From Seminavis robusta (taxonomy: Eukaryota > Bacillariophyta > Bacillariophyceae > Naviculales > Naviculaceae): a stretch of DNA of 64,000 nucleotides. The stretch covers positions 1 to 64,000 of the forward strand of contig CAICTM010000351.1 in assembly GCA_903772945.1 (NCBI GenBank). The letters run 5' to 3'. Each line of letters starts with the position of its first letter. Within the stretch, counting starts at the first letter, position 1. The position numbers were made by a program, and so were the translations under genes. This document shows positions 43,642-53,708 of this stretch, in pieces. Below the pieces are notes generated by a model. The model had not been told where the DNA came from. It ran no database searches and saw nothing but the letters and a program-made list of their open reading frames with translations.

Positions 43642-45156
43642 CTACTCTTCTTCTTCACATTCACTCTTGTGGATGTTCAATGTGTTGAAAGAATCCCAAG
43701 GCATCTCCTTGTTCACTCCAATTCGCATCCAGTGGACTGCGATGCGCTTCACACCTTCCACGACAGGGCAACCGCTGTGTGACGTGAAGCCCGTGTCATG
43801 CAAGCGCGTCTCTGAATCCAAGTACGAGAAGAAGGCTGCTGCTCCAACCTGTGACAGTGGAGGCGTATGGATCAGATGATTGTCTTACAACAACTTCAGA
43901 TGCAAAATGACGACACCGCACTAACGTACCTTTGGTTTTACAAAGACGTTTGCATTTCCAAAGTTTGTTCCACCGCCGACTAGATTGTCTGCTGTGCAGT
44001 AGCACACCATTGTGGCCACGCGACCTCCTCGCTTGTGGGGCCGGCCATCGATGTCGCCGTCACCATGAGGACGGTAGTTGTCAGGAGACTTGTCGTCTTT
44101 TCCTCTACCGAAATATTGAATGGACATCAGGTCCTCTTGTCCATCCACTTCAATGCCGTAGCCAGTTGCGTTGTTGGTGTAGGCGTAGATTCTTCGAAAT
44201 AGGTTGGCAATGTGCTCGCCTTGGCTTCCCGTACCTTCCTCTTCGAATGGGATTCGGATGCCTGCTTGCATGGCCTTGCGGTGGTCAGAGAGGCGGCTAC
44301 CTCCCTTGCCGTCTGCAACCGTGCCCCTATGAAGAATGGGTTTTGCTGCAGCCTCGATGGCGGCACATTCCTCTGGGCTGATAAAGTTTTCAACAAGGTG
44401 GATCTTACTGGCCTTGCGTTCATGCAACAGATGGATCTTCCGTGTGACGTTCTGATGCTCCCAGTCCTTGAACTTTTCAGCGACGGTAGTTTCAATCTTT
44501 TCGTCTGCACACGTGTAGTTTTCAAGGTTCCCCGACATGTGCTCCCGAAGACGAGTTTCGGTGCTGACCCTCTCGCTGAGTTGTTCCAATGTCTCGGCAG
44601 TCTTTCCCTCAACACAGCTCAACATTTGCTTCATAACTCTGTCACTACTGTGACCGGCAGCGAGTTGCTCTTTTGAAATATCGCGACAGTTCTGAACAAT
44701 GTCGGCTGCAGCATACTGTGCCTTGGTGCTGCTGTCCCGGTGTTCTACTTCCAAGCCCTCTCGCACTTTGATGACTGTAGAGGTGGAAGACAGCAATGAT
44801 AGGTATCAGAGGAGAATGAACCATCCAGGTATCTTATCGCAACCAGTAATCATTTACTTACCTTGATCATCGTTGTCCGTGATAACGACCGTGGAATATC
44901 GGCAGAGTTCTTCCGTGGTACAGTTGTCGCCGTCTGCTCGCAACAAGAAAGTGTGGTTGACAAAGGAGTTTACTCGGACGGATTCCCCTTGTCCGAGGCG
45001 GGAAAAGACCATTGGCTTTCCGGTGGAAGGATTGAACCAGTCCACCACAATGCCTTCTTCGCTGTCGTTTGAAATCATTACATTGTGTGGTCCACCGGCA
45101 CCCGCCGATGGCAGAAGTGCGGCACAAATCACTGCCCAGCTGATCAACTTCATCAT
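43642..45156 (-). CDS. Prolyl 4-hydroxylase-type 2OG-Fe(II) oxygenase with VHL-like N-terminal domain
   Basis: Three exons, 45156-44862, 44774-43930 and 43848-43642, give 448 aa. A signal peptide (ISWAVICAALLPSAGAG) starts the protein. Residues ~24-95 resemble the VHL beta domain (VVDWFNPSTGKPMVF, then GESVRVNSFVNHTFLLR). A helical linker with several Cys follows. The C-terminal P4H domain has VENFISPEECAAI, the iron ligands HGD (RPHGDGDIDG) and the second His in TSHSGCPVVEGVKR, with the 2-oxoglutarate-binding Lys in GVKR, then HWMRIG. The exon that completes the distal iron site is only found after splicing. I predict a secretory-pathway enzyme hydroxylating proline in wall or surface proteins. 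The acidic C-terminal end ECEEEE is not a KDEL-type signal. Confidence 0.9.
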
Positions 45157-46066
45157 GGTAGTACTGTATATTGGTTGTCGAATCTCAGCGGTCTTCGTTG
45201 TGCTTGGATTATTTGGTTTCTGGAAAATGAACTCCCAACGAACGGCACCTGGTGTGGTATCTCAACACCATGTTCGCATTGCCTCGAAATGTTGGTCTTG
45301 AAAAATGTTCGCATTGAACGCCTTAGTTCTCATTTGAGCCTTGCTCGGTTGTTTCGATGTTTCGATCATCCAACCCAGCAGGATGCATGGCCGCTGAGGT
45401 GCTTCTTCATGCTGCGGCATCTGGGTAGGATTCTTATCCCCCTTGATGCTTGGATAGGATGCTGCCCCAATGTCCGATCAATAACCACCGCTGCGCAATG
45501 TGGACGGTCTCATGAAACCATGGTGGCTTCGTTGATTTTGTTTTGGGAAAAAATTGGGTGGTTGTGCTTCCTTTAACTTTAAATCTCTAGGTTCCCCTTT
45601 TGTTTTAATGCTTTCAATGTGTTAATTCTTTAGTTATTGAGAGCCCGCCTTGCTCAATCCATAATTCTTTATTTAGCCCGCCTTGCTCAATCCATAGTAA
45701 CGTAGACATTGTACGGCGCTCTGCAGCAAGAGCAAGAAAGCAGCCGGAACGAAACGAGGACCCCAACCAAGGCCGAGGATGCAGCACGTCTTGTTGTCCT
45801 CTTGGACAGAATACCCTCAATAAGCTCAACAGTACAAACAACCTCATTGCAACTGTAGTGACCACTACTCACATCGAAGACTCTTGCGTGGCGTCTTCCT
45901 TGAAGGGCAGGCAGAAAAGTGAAGATTTCCGTCCATAAGCTCGCGTTTCCTCCCGCTCTCTCCGGAGGCGGTTTTCGCTCTTTTCAGCAGCGACTGCTTG
46001 GCAACAGAGGCCACGAACAGACAGGAGTGATTGTCTCAATACTGTGCTGTAGGTTTCTTTGCGACA
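45157..46066. promoter_or_regulatory. Divergent intergenic region with a 22-bp direct repeat
   Basis: This separates the starts of the prolyl hydroxylase (minus) and the WNK kinase (plus). A 22-bp direct repeat lies at 45642-45663 and 45675-45696. Open frames inside are short or lack an ATG, and no gene is supported. Confidence 0.45.
45642..45696. repeat. 22-bp direct repeat pair
   Basis: The unit AGCCCGCCTTGCTCAATCCATA is present twice (45642-45663 and 45675-45696), separated by 11 A/T-rich bases. Confidence 0.85.
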
Positions 46067-49000
46067 ATGGCGGATCCTGACTTGAAATCGGCCTCCGCTG
46101 TTGGGAAAGAAGAGAAAGACTCGCCCTTAGGGTTAGGGCCAAACTCGACCACTACCAAAAACAACAGCGAAGCTACGAGCACCGCAGGAGCGCCACCACC
46201 AACTCCTGCTGTCTCCGATAGTGCATCTGCTGCTGCAAAGGGCGAAGAAGTGCAAGCAGCAGCAACAACAACACCTTCATTGGCTGTCCCAGCCGATGCC
46301 ACTGCAACAACAGCCATGCCAGCAGGCGACAAAGGTCAATCTGAAGCGACAACACACTCGATTCCCGCCAATTCCACGCCGCAGGCCTCTACCGTTGACG
46401 GTTCCACAACAACCACCTCGCAACCAAGCCCCACGCAGAAAGGTGGGGCCGAAGCGTTGCCACCTGCTCCCGTTGTTCGTGCTCCGAGTGAGGAGTCATC
46501 AGGATCTGCCCCACCATCTACCACTGCAGCCGTGCGAGTGCGGTCCGACGAACAACCGCAACAACAAGCACCACCGCGACCAGGCGTTTCGGCTGGTACA
46601 GCTCCTCCTGCCCTACAGAACCACGTAAGTGGCAGTAGCGACGACGATGGCCTTGACGAGTTCATTAAGAGCCCCCAAGGCCAGAATGCCATTGTGGAAC
46701 GGTCACCTGGCGGCCGCTATGTTCGCTTCATGGAGAAACTTGGCAGTGGTGCCTCCAAAGACGTCTACAGAGCATACGATACACAAGAGGGGATCGAGGT
46801 GGCGTGGAACCTCATTGGCCTGTCTGGCTTGCCCAAAACGGATCGAAACAGAATCGTCAAAGAAGTGCGCTTGTTGGAGAGCCTGCACCACGAAAACATC
46901 ATTAGTTTCCATGGATCATGGGTCAATCGAGAGCGACAAGAAGTCCATTTCGTCACGGAAATATTGTCATCTGGAACTCTTAAAAGCTTCATCAACAAAG
47001 TCCAGGTCATCCGATGGAAGATCGCCAAGAGATGGGCTGTACAGATACTGAAGGGCTTGGATTATCTGCATAGCCAAGACCCTCCTGTTATCCACCGTGA
47101 CCTGAAATGCGAAAACATCTTTATCAATGGAACCAGTGGTGACTTGAGGATTGGAGATTTCGGTCTGAGCACTCAGCATGGAAACGGAAAGGCCCACAGT
47201 GTCTTGGGTACACCAGAGTTCATGGCGCCCGACCTGTACGAGGACAACTCTTATGATCAAAAGGTTGACATCTATGCATTTGGAATGTGTATGCTGGAAA
47301 TCTTCACCCAAGAAATACCCTACAAAGAGTGCAAGAACCCTGCGCAAATCTACAAAAAGGTTTCCAACGGCGAGCTACCAGAAATCCTATCGCGACTACG
47401 TAGTAAGCACGCCAGAGACTTTGTCATGCTGTGCCTGGGAGACAAAAACGACAAGGGCGAGTACGTACGGCCAAGCGCCAAAGAGCTCTTGACTCACGAG
47501 TTCCTGATCAAACGAGGGAATGACGAGGAGGAAGTCATCGTAGACCCCCCTCTGATTAAGCGAACAATCGCAGAGAACGAAGTGCAGGCAGTTTCAAATG
47601 TCAACCCGGGTTGGTCGATACCGCCAACACAAAATGCGGTGCAGCAACAACCGCAGCAGCAAGCGACAAAATCTGATACTCCATCGGAGAAGAATCCGAG
47701 CGGGGCACCGTCGTCAAAGGCCGAAGATGACCAGGGTTCGGCAGACGGCGACGAATCGGATCGATTCGATGAAATGCCAGACAGCGAAGTCAACATTAAG
47801 AAAGTGAAAGTCCTCATGGGCCGAGGCCAAGAACTCCAAGAGGACGAAGCGCCGCTTGCTGACTCCTCGGCAAAGAGCGTCGAGGGCAGCACGCATTCGC
47901 GTAACTCTTCGGTTGATCGATTACAGGACCAAGGAGCACCCGTATTGAAGAATGGCGTGCACCCTCCACAGTCAGGTAGCAAGAATAAGGCGAATGCGGT
48001 CCCAACGGTGCAAGTTGCCCAGCCGGATCACTATCTAGTTGCGGCAGCTGTAATCGAAAACGAAGCAGCACAGACCTACACCGATGAAATGCTGAAACTC
48101 GTTGTGACGCTTCCTGTTGAAGGGCAAACGCAGAATGTTCAATTCGATTTCCACCTCGTCGAGGACGATCCTGTTCAGGTGGGGAAAGAAATGGTGGCAG
48201 AACTAGGAATTCCTCCGGGCGCCGTTCTTGAGATCAGTGAAACAATCAGCGGCCTGGCCTGTGCAGCTCGAATGCAGCGTGACAAGCACAAAGCAGCGAG
48301 GGCTCAGCAAGCTGGACAAGGCCAAGTGGTTCCCCAACAAAGCGGTCAAGGGCAAATGGTTCCTCAACAGAGCGGGCAAGGACAACTGGCCCCTCAAAGC
48401 GGACAAGGGCAAGTGGTCCCTCAACAACAGCAACAGCGGCCGATGCAAGATTTGCAGCCAGGGTTGTCCATGCAGCAACAGTCAGGCCCACCAATGTCGC
48501 AGGCACAGATGGGTGGAGGGCCACAAGACTTGCAACCTGGAATGGCAATGCCACAACAGGGAACGCAACTCCCTGATCAACGACAGATGCAGCAACCGCA
48601 ACAACAGCAGCAGCAGCAGCAAATGATTGCACCCCAGCAACAGCAACAACAGATGGCACAACATGTTGGCGCCACACCAACAAATCAAATACCATCTGAT
48701 GTTCAGTCTCAGCCGCCACCATACGCGCACATGCAACAAACACAGAACCACCCCCATCACCAAATGCCTGGCCAGATCCCAAATCAGCCGATGAATCAAC
48801 AGAATCACTTGATATCCGACGCCCAACAACAGCCCCCTCATTTCGGTTACGACCAAAGCGCCAATACTCAACAGCCACAACTCCATCAGCAGCCCCTGAA
48901 TCACCAGCATGGGAATCCATCACCGTTAGACTCTCAGTCACTGCCACCTTACGGCTACGACGCCAACCGCAGCCAAATGGCACCTGATAACGTCTCGCTT

Positions 49001-50656
49001 CCACCGAAGAGCGCACCGTATGCTTATGACACCGGGCAAGCCCAAAACCAAGGGCAGCAACAAGCAATGCCGCCACAGCATATGCTGCAACAAGGTTCTC
49101 TTCCTGCAAACGCTCAAAACCAGGCGCCCCCATATCACTATGAGGCTCAGCAGCAGCAACAACAGCACCATCAAGGACAAATGAACCAACCAGTGCAACA
49201 ATCAAACCTGCACGCTGCGCAACAACAGCCCAATCAAGTTTCACAGCAACAGCAGCCATCTATGCCAACGAACGGCCAACAGCAAGCACATTTTCAGGGC
49301 ACGCCGCAGAACATTACGATGCAGCAACAGCTTGGCACAAACGGCCACCCACAATCTGCTCCGATGCAATCACAAACGAGTCATCTGAGCACCCAGCAAC
49401 CGAACAATGGTCATCCCCAACCGGCTCCGATTCAGGCACAAGCAAGCCAGGGTGGGCACTCTCACCCCGCGCCGATCCAGTCTCAACTTGGCCACGGCAC
49501 ATCTCTAGGTCAAGTTCAATCCATGGCTCAAGTTCCGGTCCAAGGTATCCCCACCCAAGGCCAGAGTATGCAACAACCGCAGCAAGGTCAAAGCATGCAG
49601 CAGCCCCAGCAAGGTCAGAATATCCAACAACCGCAGCAAGGTCAAAGCATGCAACAACCGCAGCAAGGACAGAGTATGCAACAGCCCCAGCAAAGTCAAG
49701 GCATGCAGCAGTCCCAGCAAGGTGTTCCAGTCCAACATCAGCAGCAAAGGCACCAACCGCCACAGCAGATTGCCTATCCGTCCAGCCCACTGCAACAACA
49801 CGCACAACAGAAGAACGTTCGAGCAACCCCCGAAGTGAGCTATCAGCACGGTGTCTCGATGCCGAATGCTAATGCTCAACTCGCTGGGATGCCATCGGCT
49901 TCTGTCATGAAACGTTCTGTCTCAACAAACAGCCACTCCACGCCACAGGGGTTGAACCAACATCTTCAGCAGCAAGTTCCGTACGCAGGCCATTCAGTCA
50001 ATCATGCAAACCCTGCACAGCAGCAGCTCGACCCTAGATTGCCTCCAAGCAGGCACAACAGCGGCAACGCAGCGGCCCAAGGCATGGCGAACAGGAACGG
50101 TCCCGGGCAACATCCAATGAATGACGAGAGCAGCATATCTTCGCAGGCAATGCAGTCTGATGTCGGCAAAGGCGAAGTGCTCGCGTCCGTCCTGGATGGA
50201 ACGAGTGTGGCGGCCGTCAGCGACGATGATGACGAAGAGCTGCGGAAACTCGATGAAGATTTCCACAAGAATTTGCAGCGCGCAAAGAAAGTGTTCGACA
50301 ATCGGATGGACAATTTGCAAAGAAGTCAAATTGAAAGAGAGGCTCAGCACAAGAAAACGCTGGAGAAGCATCATAAAGAGCGAGTGGAATTCGAAAAGCG
50401 TCTGCAGCAAGAAGAAAAGGAACAAAACCGAAGGATTGAGCAGCTGCAACGGGAGTGGGATCGGAGGCGTGAGGTCCTCAACAAAACCAAGCGAAAAGTG
50501 TCCGAGGAAGAAGGAACTTTGTCGGCAGAGGCATCCCTGTCGTCGTCGCCCGATACTGGCTTTGTGATGCCCGTGTCGAGGACGACTGAACAAGCCACTG
50601 CCGAGCATCAGTCCCTCAATCAAACAATGTCCAACGACGCCGCGAGCGATAGATGA
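46067..50656 (+). CDS. WNK-type Ser/Thr protein kinase with Gln-rich tail
   Basis: This is a 1529-aa intronless frame from ATG 46067 (MADPDLKSAS). An Ala/Thr/Pro-rich region precedes the kinase domain (about 216-485). The Gly-rich loop is GSGASKDVYRAYD, with a Lys inside it as in WNKs, and the beta-3 strand reads EVAWNLIGL, lacking the usual Lys. HRDLKCENIFING, IGDFGLST, GTPEFMAPDLYED and CMLEIFTQEIPYKEC are classic WNK. Residues ~670-735 match the OSR1-C/CCT-like domain of WNKs (MLKLVVTLPVEGQ to LEISETISGLA). Then comes ~640 residues of Gln/Pro/His-rich sequence with internal repeats. A charged coiled coil (~1388-1478) ends the protein. WNKs sense osmotic and chloride conditions in other eukaryotes. 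Confidence 0.93.
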   Translation: MADPDLKSASAVGKEEKDSPLGLGPNSTTTKNNSEATSTAGAPPPTPAVSDSASAAAKGEEVQAAATTTPSLAVPADATATTAMPAGDKGQSEATTHSIPANSTPQASTVDGSTTTTSQPSPTQKGGAEALPPAPVVRAPSEESSGSAPPSTTAAVRVRSDEQPQQQAPPRPGVSAGTAPPALQNHVSGSSDDDGLDEFIKSPQGQNAIVERSPGGRYVRFMEKLGSGASKDVYRAYDTQEGIEVAWNLIGLSGLPKTDRNRIVKEVRLLESLHHENIISFHGSWVNRERQEVHFVTEILSSGTLKSFINKVQVIRWKIAKRWAVQILKGLDYLHSQDPPVIHRDLKCENIFINGTSGDLRIGDFGLSTQHGNGKAHSVLGTPEFMAPDLYEDNSYDQKVDIYAFGMCMLEIFTQEIPYKECKNPAQIYKKVSNGELPEILSRLRSKHARDFVMLCLGDKNDKGEYVRPSAKELLTHEFLIKRGNDEEEVIVDPPLIKRTIAENEVQAVSNVNPGWSIPPTQNAVQQQPQQQATKSDTPSEKNPSGAPSSKAEDDQGSADGDESDRFDEMPDSEVNIKKVKVLMGRGQELQEDEAPLADSSAKSVEGSTHSRNSSVDRLQDQGAPVLKNGVHPPQSGSKNKANAVPTVQVAQPDHYLVAAAVIENEAAQTYTDEMLKLVVTLPVEGQTQNVQFDFHLVEDDPVQVGKEMVAELGIPPGAVLEISETISGLACAARMQRDKHKAARAQQAGQGQVVPQQSGQGQMVPQQSGQGQLAPQSGQGQVVPQQQQQRPMQDLQPGLSMQQQSGPPMSQAQMGGGPQDLQPGMAMPQQGTQLPDQRQMQQPQQQQQQQQMIAPQQQQQQMAQHVGATPTNQIPSDVQSQPPPYAHMQQTQNHPHHQMPGQIPNQPMNQQNHLISDAQQQPPHFGYDQSANTQQPQLHQQPLNHQHGNPSPLDSQSLPPYGYDANRSQMAPDNVSLPPKSAPYAYDTGQAQNQGQQQAMPPQHMLQQGSLPANAQNQAPPYHYEAQQQQQQHHQGQMNQPVQQSNLHAAQQQPNQVSQQQQPSMPTNGQQQAHFQGTPQNITMQQQLGTNGHPQSAPMQSQTSHLSTQQPNNGHPQPAPIQAQASQGGHSHPAPIQSQLGHGTSLGQVQSMAQVPVQGIPTQGQSMQQPQQGQSMQQPQQGQNIQQPQQGQSMQQPQQGQSMQQPQQSQGMQQSQQGVPVQHQQQRHQPPQQIAYPSSPLQQHAQQKNVRATPEVSYQHGVSMPNANAQLAGMPSASVMKRSVSTNSHSTPQGLNQHLQQQVPYAGHSVNHANPAQQQLDPRLPPSRHNSGNAAAQGMANRNGPGQHPMNDESSISSQAMQSDVGKGEVLASVLDGTSVAAVSDDDDEELRKLDEDFHKNLQRAKKVFDNRMDNLQRSQIEREAQHKKTLEKHHKERVEFEKRLQQEEKEQNRRIEQLQREWDRRREVLNKTKRKVSEEEGTLSAEASLSSSPDTGFVMPVSRTTEQATAEHQSLNQTMSNDAASDR
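48310..48430. repeat. In-frame SGQGQ-type coding repeats in WNK
   Basis: Three or four near-identical units of about 36-39 nt encode QQSGQGQVVPQ-like peptides. Confidence 0.7.
49560..49730. repeat. In-frame GQSMQQPQQ coding repeats in WNK
   Basis: About six units of 27 nt encode GQSMQQPQQ or close variants (one reads GQNIQQPQQ). The regular unit length and low divergence point to replication slippage or unequal crossover. Confidence 0.8.
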
Positions 50657-51474
50657 GGATTCCTTGGCAAACCAGTATTTCCTTTGGCCAGCACCTGAAA
50701 ACAGACACTGCACCGGACACAATAGATCAAAGGGGAGGAGTTCCCTCGAGGTCAAGACTTTGTCTTGGCGACGCACGCCAACGTCTGGAAAAAAGTCGGC
50801 CAAGTTGTGCAGTGACGTTGCGCCGTTGCGGGATGCGGTACGGTTTGTGTGGGTATACAAGGGTTGGACCCGAGGTATCCATTGACACTTGCCCGAACTG
50901 TGGGCCAGGTTCACTTTGGCTCGTTTGATCTTCTGATCTTCAGGTTGCCCTGAGAACTCCCTTTGTAAAAAATATATGTATTCTAGTTTACTCTAGCTAC
51001 GGATCGTCCTGAGTTCAGGGGCAACGAAATTCGGATGGTTATCCCGTCGCTGGTCAACAACCTGGAGCCTGGAAGTTCGACCAACAATGCATGCACGCCC
51101 GTTTCCGTTCTGGTGCCTACACAGTAACGTTGATCAAGATAATCTAAACTTTATCTCTCCTACGACGGTCACTCCATTGACGAAACGAGCAGGCCACATT
51201 AATGGTCGGAGGACTGAGGACTCAACCTACATGTACAGTAGTTAGGTTTAGTTAGGTTCTGAGAGAGCGCCACCAAGCAAAAAGAGGGGCAGGTTGTGGG
51301 TGTTTAATCTCAGGGAAGTATTCTACACACATCACAACAGTAGATTCACCACTTTTTTTCAGGGAATATTGCTGTTTAAAATAGGGCGTTTGTTCTCAGA
51401 ATGCCTTCTTTTCATGAAGAGCGATTGAATCAATTCTAAAATACACCAGGAACCACCAGAACACTATTCAGTGC
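50657..51474. other. Gap between convergent genes
   Basis: This is the 3' flank of the WNK gene and of the pentapeptide-repeat gene. No gene is supported; short TTAGTTAGGTTTAGTTAGG-like repeats occur near 51240-51258. Confidence 0.5.
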
Positions 51475-52281
51475 CTACGGACACATCAAAGATTCCAGCG
51501 TGTCCACGCCTGTCGCCGGATTGGTTCCCTTTACATCGGGCCTCTCACATATTTGTGGGAGCGTTTTCAATGGAATGGAGGCATCTGTGAAATCAGCATT
51601 TTCCAAAGATTCAACATCCAGGAGGCTTTGACCGAAGTAAGATCCAGCGGCGATAGCACCATTGAGATTGGCTCCATCCATGCTGGTATCCTCCAAGGCT
51701 GCTCCTCGCAAATCCGCCCCACTAAAGTCCGCATTAACCAAGTAAGCCTTATAGAACCTACAACCCTGCAGGTTGGATTTTTTGAAATTGGTCCCCTTTG
51801 CAATCACCTATGGGGTTCCAGAAACAGTGGCCTGTGAGAATCGAATGAATCATGGTCCTGCCGGTCAATCTCTTCTGCGACGCTTGCTGGTGGTGCCATT
51901 CAGTTTGTTGCGACATCCACTTTCGTCGATTCTTTCCGGGGTCATCAAATGAATCGAATCTGCTCAAACACTAACCTGAGTGAAATCTTTTCCCTTGTAG
52001 TTTCCATTTGAGAAGTCTTGACCAGTAATATCCAAATTGGCGTAGTCAAGGCCACCACCACTGACGGCCCCAACAATCTGAGGAAATGCAAGGCATCCAA
52101 TCAAAATGCCTTGGGCACAGTACTTGCCGATCAAGGAAGCTGCTTCCTCGTGATCATTTGGGTAATCAGCCTTGTCAGCAATCTTTGATGGGGAGGCGTT
52201 GAACAGGGAAGGGATACTGAAGGCATGCCCACAGGAGATCGCCAGCATTAAAGTCAAAACAAATCCGGCCGTTCTTGTCAT
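51475..52281 (-). CDS. Pentapeptide-repeat protein, probably thylakoid lumen
   Basis: Two exons, 52281-51976 and 51807-51475, give 212 aa; the 168-nt intron is phase 0. The N-terminus is a signal peptide ending in the plastid motif-like GHAFSIPS, followed by a Ser/Lys-rich transit part and a second hydrophobic stretch (GILIGCLAFPQIVGAV) that could be a lumenal targeting signal. The mature protein shows A(D/N)LXX pentapeptides: DYANLDITGQDF, TNFKKSNLQG, ADFSGADLRGAALEDTSMDGANLNG and NADFTDASI, forming a right-handed beta helix. The ICERPDVKGTNPATGVDT ending is shared with plant lumenal TL15/TL17-type proteins. The biochemical role is unknown; the likely location is the thylakoid lumen. Confidence 0.9.
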
Positions 52282-53708
52282 TTTTCAGTATTTTGAGCTC
52301 TTCAATGATACGTATTGGAACTGTGGTAGCTAGCTCGACTAGTTAGTTGTATAAGGAAAGTGATGGACCTCTTCAAAACACTTCTGCAATTGCTGGTTTG
52401 GATGCTGATTCGATTCTTCCCGTCAACTATTAATACGGTAGTCAGTTTTTGGTGTCATCGTCGAAGATACAAAGATACCCAGCGCTGACGTGAGTCATGA
52501 ACATTTCGTGACTAAAGCTACACTTTTTGGTTCCGAAGCTCACATACCGGTAGCTATCAAGACTGGCTAGTACATGTAAAACAATGTCATCGGCAACAAC
52601 TCCGCAGGTCGTCTTTGCCGCAAGACCCGGACTACCGGTATGTGTTTACTGTGTTACGGTCAAGTTGGATCTGGACGGAGAAAGAAACTCCAAAACTAAA
52701 AAGCACGATCTTACTCGTCTTGGAAAATGCATAATGGTAGGCAGTGGTAAGTGGCCCAGAAGTGGAATCTCCGATCTGTGCGACCGGGCACATCTCAGCT
52801 GAAGCAAATCTCGATACGTAGTGCGAAATTCATGTTTTGTAGGTGGAAATTTCGATGGGCTTGTCCTGGCCCGCCAATGCACTCCTCTACAAAGTTCTAT
52901 GCATATCTAGAGAGAAAACATTCACACGAGAGCATTGGATCATTCTCTCTCAAGTTAGAAAGATATTGCGCACGAACCTGGCTCTTTGAGGTTGCACCTA
53001 TGGAGGATGTTGTTTTTGTGGAAAGCTGGAGTTGGTACCGGTACCATCTCTATGAATGCAAGCACATGTTCCTTTTGCCTTCTCTTTTCCAGCCCATCAG
53101 TTGATCCTACATGCTTGAAAGAAATCCTTGCTTGGCCAAAATTGGCGGGGATCGGATCGAGATGCTACATGTAGTTTTGCTACTAGAGTATTGAGGAAAA
53201 AAAATCCACTAGCTAGCTAGACTTTTGGTGGCAATGGTTGCGCTCTCAAGCAATTTTTCCCGCTCGTTCCTGACGTGCTAATTTTTTTCAAAATTTGGCC
53301 TCGCCCGCCTCTTTGGGTTTGACTGTGACAAAAAGAGAGCTCCGCAAGCGGTCCGGCCTGCCAATGCCATGACACTCCAAGGCAGCAACAAATTCGAGGC
53401 AGCGTCCTTGCCGATCGAATGGAGGTATCAAAGAGGTACCGGTATCAAGCAGAGCGGCCAAGGAAGGACGGGACCTTACTACTGTATAGCTAGTCGATTC
53501 CTGGAAGCTTCTTCGGCTTAACATCGTTACTACTACACACTCGAGCTCATCGTAGCCATATGCGCATGGCCCTATAAAGCTCGTAGCAACACTCGTCGAC
53601 CGTTTGGGAGCAATCGGAAGCATACGGAACTGCGATTCGATTCATCATTCGATCGTCCTTCCGAACTGCAGTCTAGTCCTTCTGCTTGTATCACTCTTTG
53701 CTGTCTTC
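52282..53708. other. Divergent intergenic region
   Basis: This separates the pentapeptide gene (minus start) from the large membrane-protein gene (plus start). It has a perfect GGTACCGGTACC at 53034-53045, a GGTACCGGTAT near 53435 and CTAGCTAGCTAG near 53209. The plus-strand frame at 52751-53104 lacks an ATG start and has no family features. Confidence 0.45.

Noticed and set aside
48246-49259. 337-codon minus-strand frame within the WNK gene
   Set aside because: It is the complement of CAG/CAA-rich coding repeats, which leave the opposite strand stop-free.
52751-53104. 117-codon plus-strand frame
   Set aside because: It starts with GTG rather than ATG, shows no domain, and contains the dispersed GGTACCGGTACC motif.
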